Origin: Leucosporidium creatinivorum
Taxonomy: Eukaryota; Basidiomycota; Microbotryomycetes; Leucosporidiales; Leucosporidiaceae
Direction: 5' to 3'
Length of the DNA stretch: 64,000 bases
Assembly (NCBI GenBank): GCA_001600635.1
Contig: BCKL01000015.1
Coordinates: forward strand, 280,942-344,941
The translations under genes and the position numbers were made by a program. This document shows, piece by piece, positions 10,161 through 22,232 of this stretch. Positions within the stretch are counted from its first letter, which is position 1; every line of letters starts with the position of its first letter. The notes under the pieces were generated by a model. The model worked only from the letters and a program-made list of their open reading frames with translations. It was not told the DNA's origin and searched no databases.

Positions 10161-13082
10161 CTACTGCGCCCCACCAGCCAACACCTCTGCCAACTCGCCC
10201 GTCTCTACCATCTCCTTGACGACGTCCAGGCCGCCGACAAACTCGCCGTGGATGATGAGTTGCGGGAAGGTCGGCCAGTCGTTCAGGGTCTTGAGCTCTG
10301 TGGTGAGGAAGGGCAGAGGAGCGAGTTAGCGAAGCGAATGAGTAAGGCAGTGAGTCTGCGAGAGCCGCTCGAGAAGAGTCGAGCACAGCGCTCCAAGAAC
10401 CCAGCCGTCGAGAGGTCAGCCCGGCGAGAGACGACCCCTCGACAGCAGCGCCGAGCGAGTCTCGTGGAACTAGCGTACGTGACAGCCAGCCGATCCCGAC
10501 GCCAAGTCGACCAACGCCTCGCAGCTACCCAGGCCTCCTCCCGCCGAAGAAGAGACGTCGACAGCAAGAGAGCGAGTGAGCGCAAGGGTCGTCGAGCAAA
10601 GCCTCCAAGGAGAGCGCAGCGCGCAAGTCGAGACGAAGGCTCCGAGAACGGACGTAGCTCCCGAGCGGAGAGGCAGCCCCCGCCTCTGCCGACCGAGAGC
10701 AAGTCCCTCGTGCCCTCGCCTCGCCTCCTCGAGCCAACCCAGCTCCCACGGCGAGCAAGCCCCCAAAATAGCGTCGCCACCCTCGTCGTTCATCAGCCTC
10801 CAAAACCCTCACCCGTTGCGAGCGAAAGACTGAAGGCAAGAGAACGCCGAGCGTGTCGACGAATGCGAGCCTCGAAGCCTGCTCATGAGCTCGTGCAGGA
10901 GACAAAATGGCGTCGCCAGCCTCATCGTTCGTGAGCCTCCGAAGCCCTCGCCCTTTGAGGGCGTAAGACTGAAGGCAAGAGACGCCGAGCGCGCCGTCGA
11001 AACAAGCTTCGAAGCACGTGCAGAAGCTGGTCCAAGCGACAGCCCGGAGGAGGTAGCCTCCACCGACCGAGAGCCATTGGCTCTCGAGCCAGCGAAGACA
11101 ACTTCGACGAAGCGCCCTCGGCGCCCTCGGCGCCTTTTGCTCCCTGCCCGCGAGTCCCTGAGCCGAAACAGCCAGAGAGCTCCCTCGGGAACAGCGCCGT
11201 CCCCGAGAAAAACCCCTCAGCGTTCCCCGTGGGTTCGGGCAGCATCACTACTGACAACTAGCCCGCGGCAAGCGCGTTGACAAGGACAGCCCTCGGGCCC
11301 GCCCTCGCTGAGAGAGCAAGCTACAGGAGCAAGTCCAGCGAGCCGCTCCCGCCTAGCTCCATCACACCACCCAACACGGTGGAAGCGCAACACTCGACCT
11401 GCATGCGAAGGCTGCTCCCTCCGAGTGAGAAAGCAGCCCCTCGCGAGCAAGGTCATTGAAGTGAGCCCCGAGAGCAGCGACCGGCTAGCACGAGAGCACA
11501 AGAGAAGTCTTCGCCATCAGACCCCCGGCAGCCAGCGTCGTAGAAGCCAGCCACTCGACCGCCGAAGCCAAGTAGGTCCCCTCATCCTCCCCTCCCCGCA
11601 CCGCCCGAATCCTCATTCGAAAAGGCTAGGCAAGTCTGTGGCGAGAGAGCGGATGTCTGAGGAGGACACGCTCCGAAAGCCAGCCCCTCGCCGAGTGGCT
11701 AGCCTTCAAGAGCTGTTCTTCCCCGCTCGCTCGCTCGCTCCTTCCTGCTCCCTGCCGCTGCCCGCCCTCTCTCTCGCCCACTCCGCTGCTCTCCCACCCG
11801 TATCACCCCTAGCCACTCCCAACCCTTTCCCCCAGCCCCCTTCCGCGACTCCAAACCCGAACCGAGAGAGCGAAACTCACTCTGCCTAACCGCCTCGTCG
11901 CCCAGGATGTCGAACGTAGTGTACTCGACGCCTTGGTCCTCGAGGATGGCGATGATCTTTTGAGAGAAGCCGCACCTGTTGCGAGCGGCAGCGAGTATCG
12001 AGAGGGGCGAGTGGGTTGAGGGAGAGGGAGAGGGAGAGGGAGAGGGAGAGGGAGAGGGAGAGGGAGAGGGGTAGGGAGGGCGAGAAGTGAGAGAGAGTGA
12101 GCGTGAGCGGCGGGATGGGCCGAGATGGCGTCGTGAGGAGGAGAGTAGAGAGGACGAAGAAGGGGGATATGGAGAAGAGCAAAGTCAGCTTTGCTCGGCG
12201 GATGACCAGCTCAACAGCGAAACCCACCTCGGCGTCCCCCTGTCCCCCTTCATGAACAACACCACCCCACTCTGCTTCATCAACTCCTCGCACCTCGTCT
12301 TCAACTCTTCTTCATTCTCCTCCTCCTCCTCTTCGTCGTCGTCCTCCTCAGCAGCAGGAGCGTAAGATCCACCAGCCGAAGCAGGCGTAGCGGAGGAAGA
12401 GGAGAGCGCGGCGGGCTTGGAGGCGTGCGAGGTGAGGGCGGCGGAGAGGACTGAGGGTTGCGCGCCGGAGAGGCGGGTAAGGAGGGTGTGGCCCTGTTTG
12501 TAGCGAAGTAGCGGGTTGAAGGGGAGGGAGCGGCAAGGGAAGAGAAGGCGGAGGAGATGGTGCAGCGCCGAGAGAGCAGCGAGAGAGATGTAGGATGGTA
12601 GGAGTATAGGCGAGTAGGCGGGTTAAATGTAGGGCAGCAGGGCAGGAGATGGGAGCGAAGGAAGCGAGCCCGATTAGCAAGCGTCTTTGCCGAGCAGCAG
12701 CAGCAGCGAACAGGCTACACGATAGACTCACCCTGAGCAAGATGAAATAGGGTACAGCATCCACTTCAAACGATTCTGAAATATCCGGCAACGCCTCGGC
12801 TTCAATCTGTACCATGTCACGTCCCAGCCGCTGGTCAGCTTCTCGCTTGGCCTGCCTGCCTGACGCCATCTGAGCTGTGATATGAAGACCTACAGAAAGG
12901 AACAAAACCCCCTTCCACCTCTTTGCCAATTCCTCTACTACTACATCCATTTGGGTACATGGCTCTGCCCAGTCTGCCCTGAAATAGAGGACGGAAACGC
13001 GGGTCAAGTCGACAGAGAGGAGCGATTGGAGTGATTCGGGCGAGGAGATGGTGTGGTGGTTGGGGAGAGTTGGGTGAGCCAT
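10161..13082 (-). CDS. Monothiol CGFS glutaredoxin, Grx3/4 type
   Basis: Five exons (13082-12894, 12806-12732, 12493-12228, 11975-11881, 10297-10161) give 253 residues. The N-terminal thioredoxin-like domain has [14 protein letters not shown] in place of a WCxxC site and ends [10 protein letters not shown]. An acidic linker of Asp/Glu repeats leads to a glutaredoxin domain with [13 protein letters not shown], the active site CGFS, and [16 protein letters not shown] with the usual glutathione-binding TFPQ region. Family members bind a Fe-2S cluster with glutathione and BolA partners and signal iron status to transcription factors in cytosol and nucleus. There is one glutaredoxin domain, as in yeast Grx3/Grx4. 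The CGFS codons sit just after the third intron. Intron 4 is exceptionally long (1,583 bp). Confidence 0.92.
10298..11880 (-). other. 1.58-kb intron 4 of the glutaredoxin gene
   Basis: The intron is bounded by donor GTGAGT (from 11880) and acceptor CCACAG (ending 10298), and the flanking exons stay in frame. It is about 20 times longer than the usual 60-90 bp introns here. It contains a diverged tandem duplication and Arg/Pro/Ser-rich frames open on both strands, including 10248-10934 plus and 10885-11280 plus. No transposase, reverse transcriptase or terminal repeats were recognised. Confidence 0.7.
10765..11030 (+). repeat. Imperfect tandem duplication, ~138-bp unit
   Basis: Unit 1 (10765-10902) and unit 2 (10903 to about 11030) both begin AAAAT(A/G)GCGTCGCCA, share a block reading AGACTGAAGGCAAGAGA, and end near a GTGCAG(G/A)A motif. 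They differ at scattered bases and by small gaps. Both keep an open plus frame of the form KPSP...RLKAR. The repeat lies inside glutaredoxin intron 4. Confidence 0.75.
12019..12071 (+). repeat. (GAGAGG)n hexanucleotide repeat
   Basis: About eight head-to-tail GAGAGG units lie inside intron 3 of the glutaredoxin gene (12227-11976). On the transcribed strand this is a long CTCTCC polypyrimidine tract upstream of the acceptor, so length changes could influence splicing of the exon that carries the CGFS active site. Confidence 0.85.
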
Positions 13083-13215
13083 TGCTTGAAGCTGTAGGAC
13101 GGTAGAGCGCTGAGGCTGATGAGGTGCAGACTTTGAGCTGAGCTGAAGAGGCGGAAGCAGAGAGAGCGGCGGAGGAGAGGGTTGGCCTTTGACTTGTCTA
13201 AAGCGGGATTCAGAA

Positions 13216-14193
13216 ATGGTGACTAGTACTAGTAAATGGTCATTAGATTATAATCTGTGAGTTATTATTCTGCCCATTACTCTTCTGTAGCTCATCACCC
13301 TCCCCCTACAGCCCGTCCAAGCCCTCGTCGTCGTCGTCGTCTACGCTCTCCCCTCTGGATCCACCAGGCTACATCCCCGCTTTGACCAGCAAGGTGCTGT
13401 TCTGTACCATCCTATCGTCCTACAGCTCAGCGCTCACAGAGTCCCCTACAGAACGGCAAGACCACCGACGCCCAAGCTCAACTCATCAAGCCCGCCAACC
13501 TCGACTCGTTGAGGCAGCAAAAGGCGTGGGAGTTAGCATTGGCGCCAGCTAAGAATGTTCCAATGCAGGGTGTGTTGCTGTCTTGCTCTGCTCTGCTGTA
13601 GCTGTAGTTGTAACTGACTCTCTCGCTTCTGCTTGCCCCACTCCCCCCCTCCGAAACCGACTCCGCTGCACCGACTGTCCCTTCCCTGCACCTTGACTTC
13701 TGCTACATCTCCGGTACATGACTCCAAAGCCTTCATGATGTACATGACGGGAGGCGGTGTCCAAATCTTCAGCGTCATGTCCGTCTGGTTCTTGCTCAAG
13801 CAGGCTCTCTCGGGCTTGTTCGGCGTTAGCAAGGGTGGGCCCTTTCCCTCTTTCTCCTTCCTCCTTCCCTGTGTCACTACTTACTCTGCTCTGCCATACA
13901 CACAAACAGCCTTCCTCCCCTTCGAATCCACCTCTGCCTCCCTCTCCTCCTCCCCCTCCTCCTCCTCGGCCTCCGCCCAAATTCAACCCCGAGGCCTCAC
14001 GCAACAGAAGCTCGTCTTTGCCCTCTGCCAACTCGGCCTACTCGCCGTCGGACTATGGAAGTGCAACTCGATGGGATTGCTGCCTACGCATCAGAGCGAT
14101 TGGTTGGCTTTCAAGGAGAGGGTCGAGGAGACGAGGGTACTGGATGGGGGATTGAGCGGGAGGGGGTGGACCGTGGCGCAGGGATGGAGGTAG
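13216..14193 (+). CDS. EMC4: ER membrane complex subunit 4
   Basis: Five exons (13216-13256, 13312-13393, 13452-13569, 13740-13834, 13910-14193) join in frame. The N-terminus KWSLDYNLP followed by a PPGY segment, then KNVPMQAFMMYMTGGGVQIF, is diagnostic of EMC4. Two hydrophobic segments follow (SVMSVWFLLKQALSGLF and a second around LVFALCQLGLLAVGLW). EMC4 is part of the ER membrane protein complex, which inserts tail-anchored and multi-pass proteins. A Ser-rich insert separates the membrane segments. The first exon is short (41 bp), and the start was chosen because this exon supplies the conserved W-DY motif. The upstream neighbour GRX is divergent, with 133 bp between start codons, so a shared promoter is likely. 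Confidence 0.9.
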
Positions 14194-14523
14194 TAAAGGG
14201 TGGGATTGGAAGCATGTTGGGCAGTATTGATCGTGTATCGCGGGAACGCAAGGTAGAGCGAAAGCGATTGAGGAGAATTGAGCGCCGAACTCGAGCGCCG
14301 AGAAGCGCTCTATGCTTGCGAAGGCTGCAGCAAAGTGCACGAAATGATGCTTATTATCTCAGAGCCCTTCCATAGCATCCTGCACACCTTCAAGTCCCTC
14401 CTAACTCGCCCCCCTCGGTAATGTAATTCTCGCGCGTCACCTCCTTGTCTCCTTCTCCTCATCTCTGTCGTTTCACGCTTCTCGTCACCTGCCCGAGCAG
14501 CAAGCAGTATTCCTCGCTTCTGA
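14194..14523. other. Intergenic, EMC4 3' end and DDHD promoter
   Basis: 330 bp with no supported gene. The last 120 bp is pyrimidine-rich on the plus strand ahead of the next ATG. Confidence 0.4.
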
Positions 14524-17500
14524 ATGGACGATTATTTCGCCTTACAGCCCACAGGGATACACAGCGACTCATTACTCCCTTCTGCCGTTTCAGAGGGATA
14601 CACCTCCCCTCTCGACTCTCCCGACGATGCTACTCCCGCTCCTGTACCCGAGCAAGATAAACAAGTAGAAGGAGCTCGTAAAAAGGCTGTATTGAGCCCT
14701 AGTGAGCGAGTAACTGTACTCCAACACGAGAAGTCCGCCGCCCCACCACCTGATGCTCGTGCGTTTCTCCCTCTCCCCTTCTCTCCGGCTCTTGACTCGC
14801 TGACGGATACTGTGCTACAGGCTTTTTACACGGTGGACCACCCCTCTCCGCTTTGGACGCTCCCTCTGCCGTCTTGTCTGGCTCGAGTAACAGTAGTAAA
14901 CCGATTGCTACTGCACGTTGGAGGGCCTTCACCGATGAAGAGGAGAGGAGGCTACAGGTTGGGTGGACGGCGCTGTTGAAAGAGCGCGAGGAGGGCAAGG
15001 AAGCTGGCAAAGGAGAGGAAGAGCAAGGCGACAAGAAGGAGGGGGCCGAGGATCCGGGTGAGTTCCAGTCTTTTTCTGCTCGGTGTCAGCAGGCTCGCTG
15101 ACATTATGATGATTGCACTACAGACCACCCCCAACCCCACCACCACCCCGTCGGCCTAGACCTACTCTTCACCGTCTCGCTCCCTGCCTTGATCCTCTAC
15201 CCAGCCTTCTGGACCGGCACGCCAGTCCGCGTGCTCCTCTCCACCTGGTTCTACGCGCCACCAACCTCCTCCTCCTCCTCCTCCCTCCCCTCGCACGAGT
15301 TGAAGCCCTACCCCGTTGACCCCGAGCTGGCATCAGGGCTGGACCGAGCCTTCGCTCAAATCCGACCGTGGGAGGAGAGCTATCCTCAGGAGTTGGCTGC
15401 TGCTCTTAAGGGTGGGGTCGAGGCGCAGAAGAGGTTGTGTGTGTCCCTCGGCGTGGGGAACGAGTCGGGAGTGGATGCGAGCAAGGGTGCGGGGATCGAG
15501 GTCGTCTTTGAGGGGGAGATGGAGGGGAGGGTCTATTCGAAGGGGTTTCTGGGGAGCGTGGGGAAGGGGTGGTGGAGGGGGGGTAGTAAGCTGGGAGGTG
15601 GACAGGTGGTGTTGCGAGGTGCGTGATGAGCTGAGTTGAGCTGACTCGAGTCGAGCGCCGAGGGGACGAGCTGACGGCTTGGTGGTCGAGCAGGCTGGGA
15701 AGCGATGAGGACGTATCATGCTCGGAAGGAAGCGCTCAAGAGCAAGCACAAGAAGACTGCCTCCGCCTCCCTCAGCACCTCAGCCGACGCGCACGACTCG
15801 GACGCCGAATCCTCCTCGGGGGCTACTCCAACCAAGCCCTCCTCCTCATCCTCCTCCGCCCCCGCTCCAGCAGACGGCGGCTTCTTCTCGACCCTCAAAT
15901 CCAAGATCTACGGTGCGCCTACCCGCCACGACGACGAGCCAGAGCAGCAAGGGGAGGGAGGCGAGGAGAGGGCGAATGAGACTGCTGAGGCGATGGCGGG
16001 GCCGAGAAATAAGGAGAGTGGGAGTGGAGGGACGGCGGGGGAGGGAGAGGTGGGAGAGGTGGATGAGTTGGTGTTGGTTTGTCATGGGATTGGACAGAAG
16101 GTGAGTATTGTGGGCTGAGGGAAGGGGGGAAGAGAGCGCCGAGCTGACACGAGCGTGGATGGACAGCTCGCAGGAGCGTACGAATCCTTCAACTTTGTCC
16201 ACGCGGTCAATCAACTTCGGTCCGGTCCGTCCTTCTCTTCTCTTCCCTCTCCCCCTCCTTCTCCCTCCCTCGCTGACCCTCCGTCTTCTCAAAAGCCTGC
16301 ACAACCCTCTCCACCTCGCCCACCCTCTCTCCCCTCCTCCACTCCCAACGCGCGCAATTCATCCCCCTCCTCTGGCGCACGGACCTCACCTTCGACGACT
16401 CGATCGATGAATCCGAAGACTCTGCCGACGAGCACCTGAGGAATCGCTTCTCGTTGGAGGATATCGAGATCAAGGGGGAAGGATCCGTGCCGTTTTTGAG
16501 GCAGGTAGTCAGTGGATTGGTGTTGGATGTGCCGTTTTATCTGAGTAGGCATAAGGGGATGATGATGCGGGCCGTGGTCGTTCGTCCTCTCTTTCCCTCC
16601 TTCTCACTCTCGGCACTCGCTGACCCCAAGCTCGCCGCTCGCCGCTCGCCCACGCCCAACAGAAAGAAGCCAACCGAATCTATCGCCTCTTCTGCCTGCG
16701 CAACCCCTCCTTCGCCACGCGCGGTCGCGTATCCATCATCGCCCACTCGCTCGGCTCGGCCTTGATCTCCGACATCCTCTCCTCCCAACCCACCTTCGTC
16801 TCGCCTCTCTCCCAAATGTCGCCCGCGGAAAAGTACAACGAGGAGACGTTTGTATTCAATACGAGGACCGTGTTCCTCGTGGGCAGTCCTTTGGCGTTCT
16901 TCATGCATTTGGGGAAGGGGCAGTTGATTGCCCGAGCGGGGAGGGAGAGGACGAAGGAGGTGGGAAGGGATATCGCGTTGGATAGGAAGGGGAGGTATGG
17001 GTGTTTGGCGGTGGACAATGTTTACAACGGTGCGTCTTCTCTCTCTCCCTTCACTCAGCCGCCGAGCAGAGCACAAGCTGACGACCGAACCGAACAGTCT
17101 ACCACGAGACCGACCCCGTCGCTTTCGCTTTGAACGCTACCGTCGATGTCAAGTAGCTTCCTTTTCATTCCCTCCTCGTCCTCTCTGCTTGAGCTCACCG
17201 AGGATCGCCCAAACTCGCAGATACGCCACCCTCATCAAGCCCATCGCCATCTCCTCGACCAACCAATCCCTCCTCCAAAACCTGTCCGAGACGTACAACC
17301 GCGTGTCCAAAGTGTTTGAATTTTCTTCGCTGTGGTCCTCCACTACCGCGGCGGAGGGGCCGAGCGAGAAGAAATTGGAGGAGGAAGCGACCAAGACGGC
17401 TTCCTCGAGCTCCAAGGAGGAAGGCCCGCCGAAGGTCGCCAGTCGGTTCCCCAAGAGGCCGGGAGGAGGCAAGAGGATGCCGAGTGAGAGGCCGATGGGG

Positions 17501-17981
17501 AGGAAAGAGTTTGAGGTGGTTAGTAGGGCGGAGAAGAGGTGAGTTTTTTGCTGCCTTTCGGCGCGTGAGGGCAGGGGAGGGGAGAGGGAGTGGAGAGCTG
17601 ACGCGTGATGGGACAGGTTCAAAGCACTGAACCCGAATGGGTGTATCGACTTTTATTTGCCGGCTGAAGGTGAGTCGTCGTCGCTCGAGGCTGGGAGGAT
17701 CAAAGCGAGAGCTCGGCGCTGACCTCTCCCTTCTCCCTCTCCCCGCTGCTAGGCTTCAACCAGTACCTCGAAGCCCTCTCCTCGCACGGAAGCTACTGGG
17801 TACCTCTACTCTTTCCTGCCTCCACCTCTCCTTCCTCGAACGCGAGCTGACCCTCGGCGTCGATCAGACCGACCCCCGTTTCTCGACGTTCGTCCTGACC
17901 CAATTGTTCGCCTCTACGGCTGATTTGGAGAGGACGGGGAGGGATCAGATTGGCGAGGAGGAGGCGCATGAGGAGGAGTAG
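14524..17981 (+). CDS. DDHD-domain phospholipase (PA-PLA1 family)
   Basis: A multi-exon gene (about ten exons) starting MDDYFALQPTG. The N-terminal part has the RWRAFTDEEERRLQVGW motif and a long Ser/Glu-rich segment. VLVCHGIGQK follows, and then the lipase nucleophile motif SIIAHSLGSALISDIL. The C-terminal DDHD domain follows, with PLAFFMHLGKGQL and VYHETDPVAFALN, closing with a GFNQYLEALSSHGSYW segment. Relatives (animal DDHD1/2, yeast Ddl1) hydrolyse phosphatidic acid and other phospholipids; mitochondria and the early secretory pathway are known sites. The nucleophile elbow here reads AHSLG rather than GHSLG, common in this family. The stop at 17979-17981 is followed three bases later by an intron in the 3' UTR. 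Confidence 0.9.
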
Positions 17982-18612
17982 AGGGTGAGTCGGCGTGAGA
18001 TTCCTTTGTTCGGCTCGGCGCTCGGTGCTGACCCTTCGTCCTTTGCCTCAGAGATTGCGCTCAAGAGGAGGAAGAGGAGAAGGACATATGTTGATACAGT
18101 ACAGTCTACGAAACACGCACTCACGGCCACCCCAATCGACACGCGGCTAGAAGATGAATGACCTTCTTCGTTCGTTGTGAGCGCGGTCCTCTCGCGCTCG
18201 GGCCTCCTTGCTCGATGAGACGGCGGCGCTCCCTTTGCCTGGTGCTTTTTTGTGTCCTGCCAAGTCAGAGTCCCGCGTCTCTCTCCTTCTCTCTGTTCAC
18301 CTTTCGTCTCTCTTTTACCACACCACACTCGTTTACACTCCACGCCGAGGCAGCTACCCTTTCTACCCCGCTCGGTCACCTTCGCACGACGTTTCAAGCT
18401 GTTTGTTGGCTGCCAGTCGCGTCTTTGAAGCGTTCGGTAACAGGTAGGCTACAGCAGTGAACAAGCGCGGAGTAATCTAGAGCTGATCCAGTGCACTTGA
18501 CCCCTTCGCCAGTCCAGACCCCCTCCGCCGACGAGCTTCGACCTCTCTCTCGTTCCCACTTTCACCTTCGTCTCTCTCGTCTCTCGCTCTTCGACAGCTG
18601 GCTGTACAAAGG
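17982..18612 (+). other. 3' UTR with an intron, then promoter of the GT49-like gene
   Basis: 17985-18051 looks like a normal intron (GTGAGT, GCTGACCC branch, CTCAG) beginning three bases after the DDHD stop codon. The remainder to 18612 holds no supported gene. The last 100 bp is pyrimidine-rich and leads to the ATG at 18613. Confidence 0.6.
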
Positions 18613-21600
18613 ATGGCAGTAGCAGTTACTAGTCCTACTGCAGTGCAGGGCAGTACATCACCTCCTCCCGTACAAGCGCCGTTGGACTCTAGTGCACAGC
18701 TCCCTTCCACTCCCCCTCGTCGTCGCCCTTCAATCTCCAACAAACGGCTCTCGGCTACCGTCGTACAAGGGCAAGCTGCTACAGAGTTTAGATCCCAGTT
18801 TGGCAACGCGTCCGAGATGGGCTCAAATGCTGCAGTAGACTCGCAGCAGCCTCAGCCTCAGCCTCAGCAGCAGCAGCCAGGGCCTCTCTTACGTTCGTCT
18901 TCGTCTCTCTTCTCTTTCGCTCTTCGCGCAGAGCTGACAGCGTGTGATATCAACCTACAGCACGATCCATCACCTCGCCTACTACACGAGGATCCTCTTC
19001 CACCCTCAACAAAGGCGATCACACCTCCCACAACGACGCGGCGGCCCAAGGACCAGCAGTCTTACGCTCGAGGAAGCTGTCTGTATCAACGCGCAACCTG
19101 CCCACCTCATCCACCTCATCCCACCAACTCACTTCACCCCAATCAGCTACCTCCCCCCGCTCAGTCGCTGCTCAGCATCAACCTTTGACCGCCCCGACGC
19201 CTAGGACGCCAAATCGGGCTGCACCAGCTGCGACTGCTCCTTCCGAGGTCGGACTCGGCCTCATGCTCGACGAGGATGGATCGCACAGTCGGCAGGGCAG
19301 CTTGGAGAGCGATGCTATCGTCCAACGAGCAGCAACAGCAGCAGGGATCGACCGCTGGGGCCTCGAGGCTGCCGCCGAAGGGGGGGACAGCGCGTCGTCC
19401 TCTTCGTCGAATTCGGTAGACGCTTTCGCCAGTCCATCCAAGCAGCGTTCGAGCTTCGGCGCTGCTGCAACACGGCGCACCAACGGCGAGGCGTCGACGA
19501 TACCTCGGCTGAGCAGCACCGTCACGACGGCCAATGGAGCGACCTCTTCCCCTCTCCTCATCTTCACCGGATCGCCCAACCCTTCACCATCACTCTCCAC
19601 CTCTCCTCGCTCCTTCTCCCCTTCGCCGAATCGCTCCCCCTCCCCCTCGCATACGGCTTACAACCTCCCTTCCACCTCCTCGCGCTCCTCGACTCCCTCG
19701 CGCATCACCTCCCAGCCCATGGATCGTACCTCCTCCTCCTCGAAGTCTCGCGAGATCCATGGACGTCAGCAGAGTCTCACGTCGGCTTGCCCGCCCGTGA
19801 CGAGCTCGTATGGAGGGACGCCGGAGGTCTTCCAGTCCGGGTTCGGCGCTGTAGTAGGAGGAGGTGGAGGAGCGGCAGGAGCGTACCCTCCTAGTAGTCC
19901 GCAGAAGGGGTGGAAGGTGTATGACTGGGGCTTGACTTCGCGGGAGAAGAATGGAAGGAGCGACAGCGACGATGAGGATCCTCGGAAGGGCGCCAAAGGC
20001 GGCTCGCTGCACCACTCCTCGCCTACAACACTGGGCGCCCTGCTCTCCCTCCCCTCCTCCCTCCTCTCCTTCTTCCTCTCCCCCCTCTCCGCCACAGCAC
20101 TGCACCACCACTCTCCCCAACTCAACGCTTCGACCGCGCCAACTTCCAAATCCCCCACCTCAGCAGCAAAACGGTACCCCCTCCTCCTCCGCCTGCTCCT
20201 CCTCTCCTACCTCGTCTTCTCCTCCCTCTTCTTTGGCCTACACGCCTCGTCCTGGGCATCAGGGAATGACCACAAGGGCTCGGCGAGCAAGTATCTCAGG
20301 ACGAGGTTAGGGCCGAGAGGGGCGGATGGGGCGCTATTAGCAGAGGGTGCGGAGGGAGGGTATATGATGGGAGGGATGGGGCAGTGGGCGCAGAAGATGG
20401 CGGAGGGAGTTAGGTGGAACCGCGGTGGGGGAGCCGGGGAGTTGGAGGATGAGAGTGCGTTGGCGTTGGATGTGAGGAGTAGTAGAGGGGAGCAGGTCGA
20501 GGAGTGGGGGTTGGTCAGGAGATTAGGAGTGCAGAGTGAGTCCATCTTATGAGAGAGAGGAGAAGCGGGAGAGCTGACCTCGACTTCCTTTCGCAGACGG
20601 CGACCAACGACTGGCGGATCAGAACCCTCTGTCGCCTCTGTCCCATACTTACCGATTCGCCAAGATGCACGACAAGATCCACTGGGACCTGCACGACGAG
20701 ATCGTCCCGTACGCTCGCCCCGTGTCGTCGCCCATCGCGCTCGTTGACTCGGCGCTAACCGCCTCCCACACAGCTTCACCTTCCACGCCTCCTCCATCCC
20801 CGCTCCCAACGACATCACCGCCTGCCTCTACTCGAACGAAGCCTGGCTCTCGGCCCTCCCCGCCTTCCTACACGCCTGGGACGGCCCTATCTCCCTCGTC
20901 TTCGAATCGGCTCACTCGCGCACGTCCCCTCAACGCACCGCTCTCATCGAGTCCATCGCCGCCCTGCGCGAGTCGGACGACCTCGTGCGCAAGTACGTCG
21001 ACTTCCATGTCGTAGGCACGCCCGCTTCGATGAGCGAGAGGACGTTGAACAAGACGAGGGAGAGGATGATTGAGCGTCCGATGGCTCAAAACTATCACCT
21101 CAACCTCGCGAGGTTCTTCGCTCCTACCGATATCATCTTCCTCGTTGGCGACGCGAGGGTTCTCCCTTCGCCGGGCCTCAAGAAGCGTTTGCAGACCGAG
21201 ACGATTACGGACCTCGTGCTCGAGCGAGGAGACGCCGTCGTCGTTCCTTCCTTTGGCTTCATCCGCGACCCCACAGGCGACACCAACAACCCCAAAACCC
21301 CCTCCCTCCACGACCTTCGCGCCAAGCTCGACCTTCCCCTTCCCTCCTCACCATGGGACGGCGTCTCAGCGGAGGAGTTCCCCTCCCTCGCAGCAGAGCA
21401 CATCCTCTCCCTCTACGACACACTCCCGCTCCCTCCCGCCCAATGGCCCACCAAGAAACAATCCCTCGTCACCATGATCAACACTCGCATTCCCACCCCC
21501 GACTCGCCCACCTCCGCCCGTCTCGCCCTCTTCGATCGCCGCTGGGATCTCAACCACGGTCCGACCAACTGGTACCTCTGGCGCAAATCCTCGGCCGACC

Positions 21601-22232
21601 CTCATCTCCACGACACGCCCGAAGCGGGAGGAGGAACGGGACTCGGCGTGGACGGTCGGATCGGCGGCGGGAGGGAGCTGTATCGGGTCATGGACTATGA
21701 CCTGCATTACGCGCCGAATGTCGTCGTGTCGAAGAAGGGGCAGCCGTGGTGCACTGAGCGGTTCGAGCAGATGCAGAGCGCGTGCGTTTATCAGATGTAC
21801 CTTAGTGGGGCGGAGATGTGGGTGTTGCCGGATGAGTGGACTTATACCCTCGAGGTCGTGGAGAAGAGGCCCGAGGGGTGGAAGGAGGATCCCGCCGAGA
21901 AGCTCAAGGTGAGTTTTAGTAGCGTCGAGGTTGAGAAACGCCGAGCTGACCCTCCTTTGACGTTCAAACAGAACTCCATCTCGTCGCGTCTTTACGGCAA
22001 GTTTCACCAGGAGGCGTGCATGCACTACGGTCGCGAGTTCCTCTCGATTCAGATGTGGGACAGCGAGAAGGCTCAGCATCTGAGGGAGACGTGCGCGAGG
22101 GTGAGTTTGTCCTTCACCCGTCTCCTACTTCGAGTCGGAGTTGTCGAACGTGTAGCTGACTCTTTGCTCTCTCTCCAGACCCTGTCGACTTGGGGCATGG
22201 GCCTCGTCGCGCCGAAGGCCGTCTCGGCTTAG
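18613..22232 (+). CDS. GT49-like (LARGE/B4GAT1-type) glycosyltransferase
   Basis: A type II membrane protein. A long Ser/Pro-rich cytoplasmic N-terminus (about 400 residues) is followed by a membrane anchor (YPLLLRLLLLSYLVFSSLFF, near 20180-20240) and a lumenal catalytic region. Motifs typical of Glyco_transf_49 are NYHLNLARFFAPTDIIFLVG, then a PSPGL segment, then a C-terminal PNVVVSKKGQPWCTERF block with QMYLSGAEMWVLPDEW and ACMHYGREFLSIQMW. Family enzymes add glucuronic acid or xylose units in the Golgi; fungal members are little studied. Where the family's DxD metal motif would sit, this protein reads D-A-R, so activity or metal use may differ. At least five introns have clear GTGAGT/GCTGACC/CAG signals. 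The exon 1 to 2 junction (donor GTTCGT after 18893) is less certain. Confidence 0.75.

Noticed and set aside
10248-10934. 228-residue plus-strand open frame in the glutaredoxin intron as a real gene
   Set aside because: It starts inside the last glutaredoxin exon on the opposite strand and is Arg/Ser-rich without domains. It is kept only as part of the intron finding.
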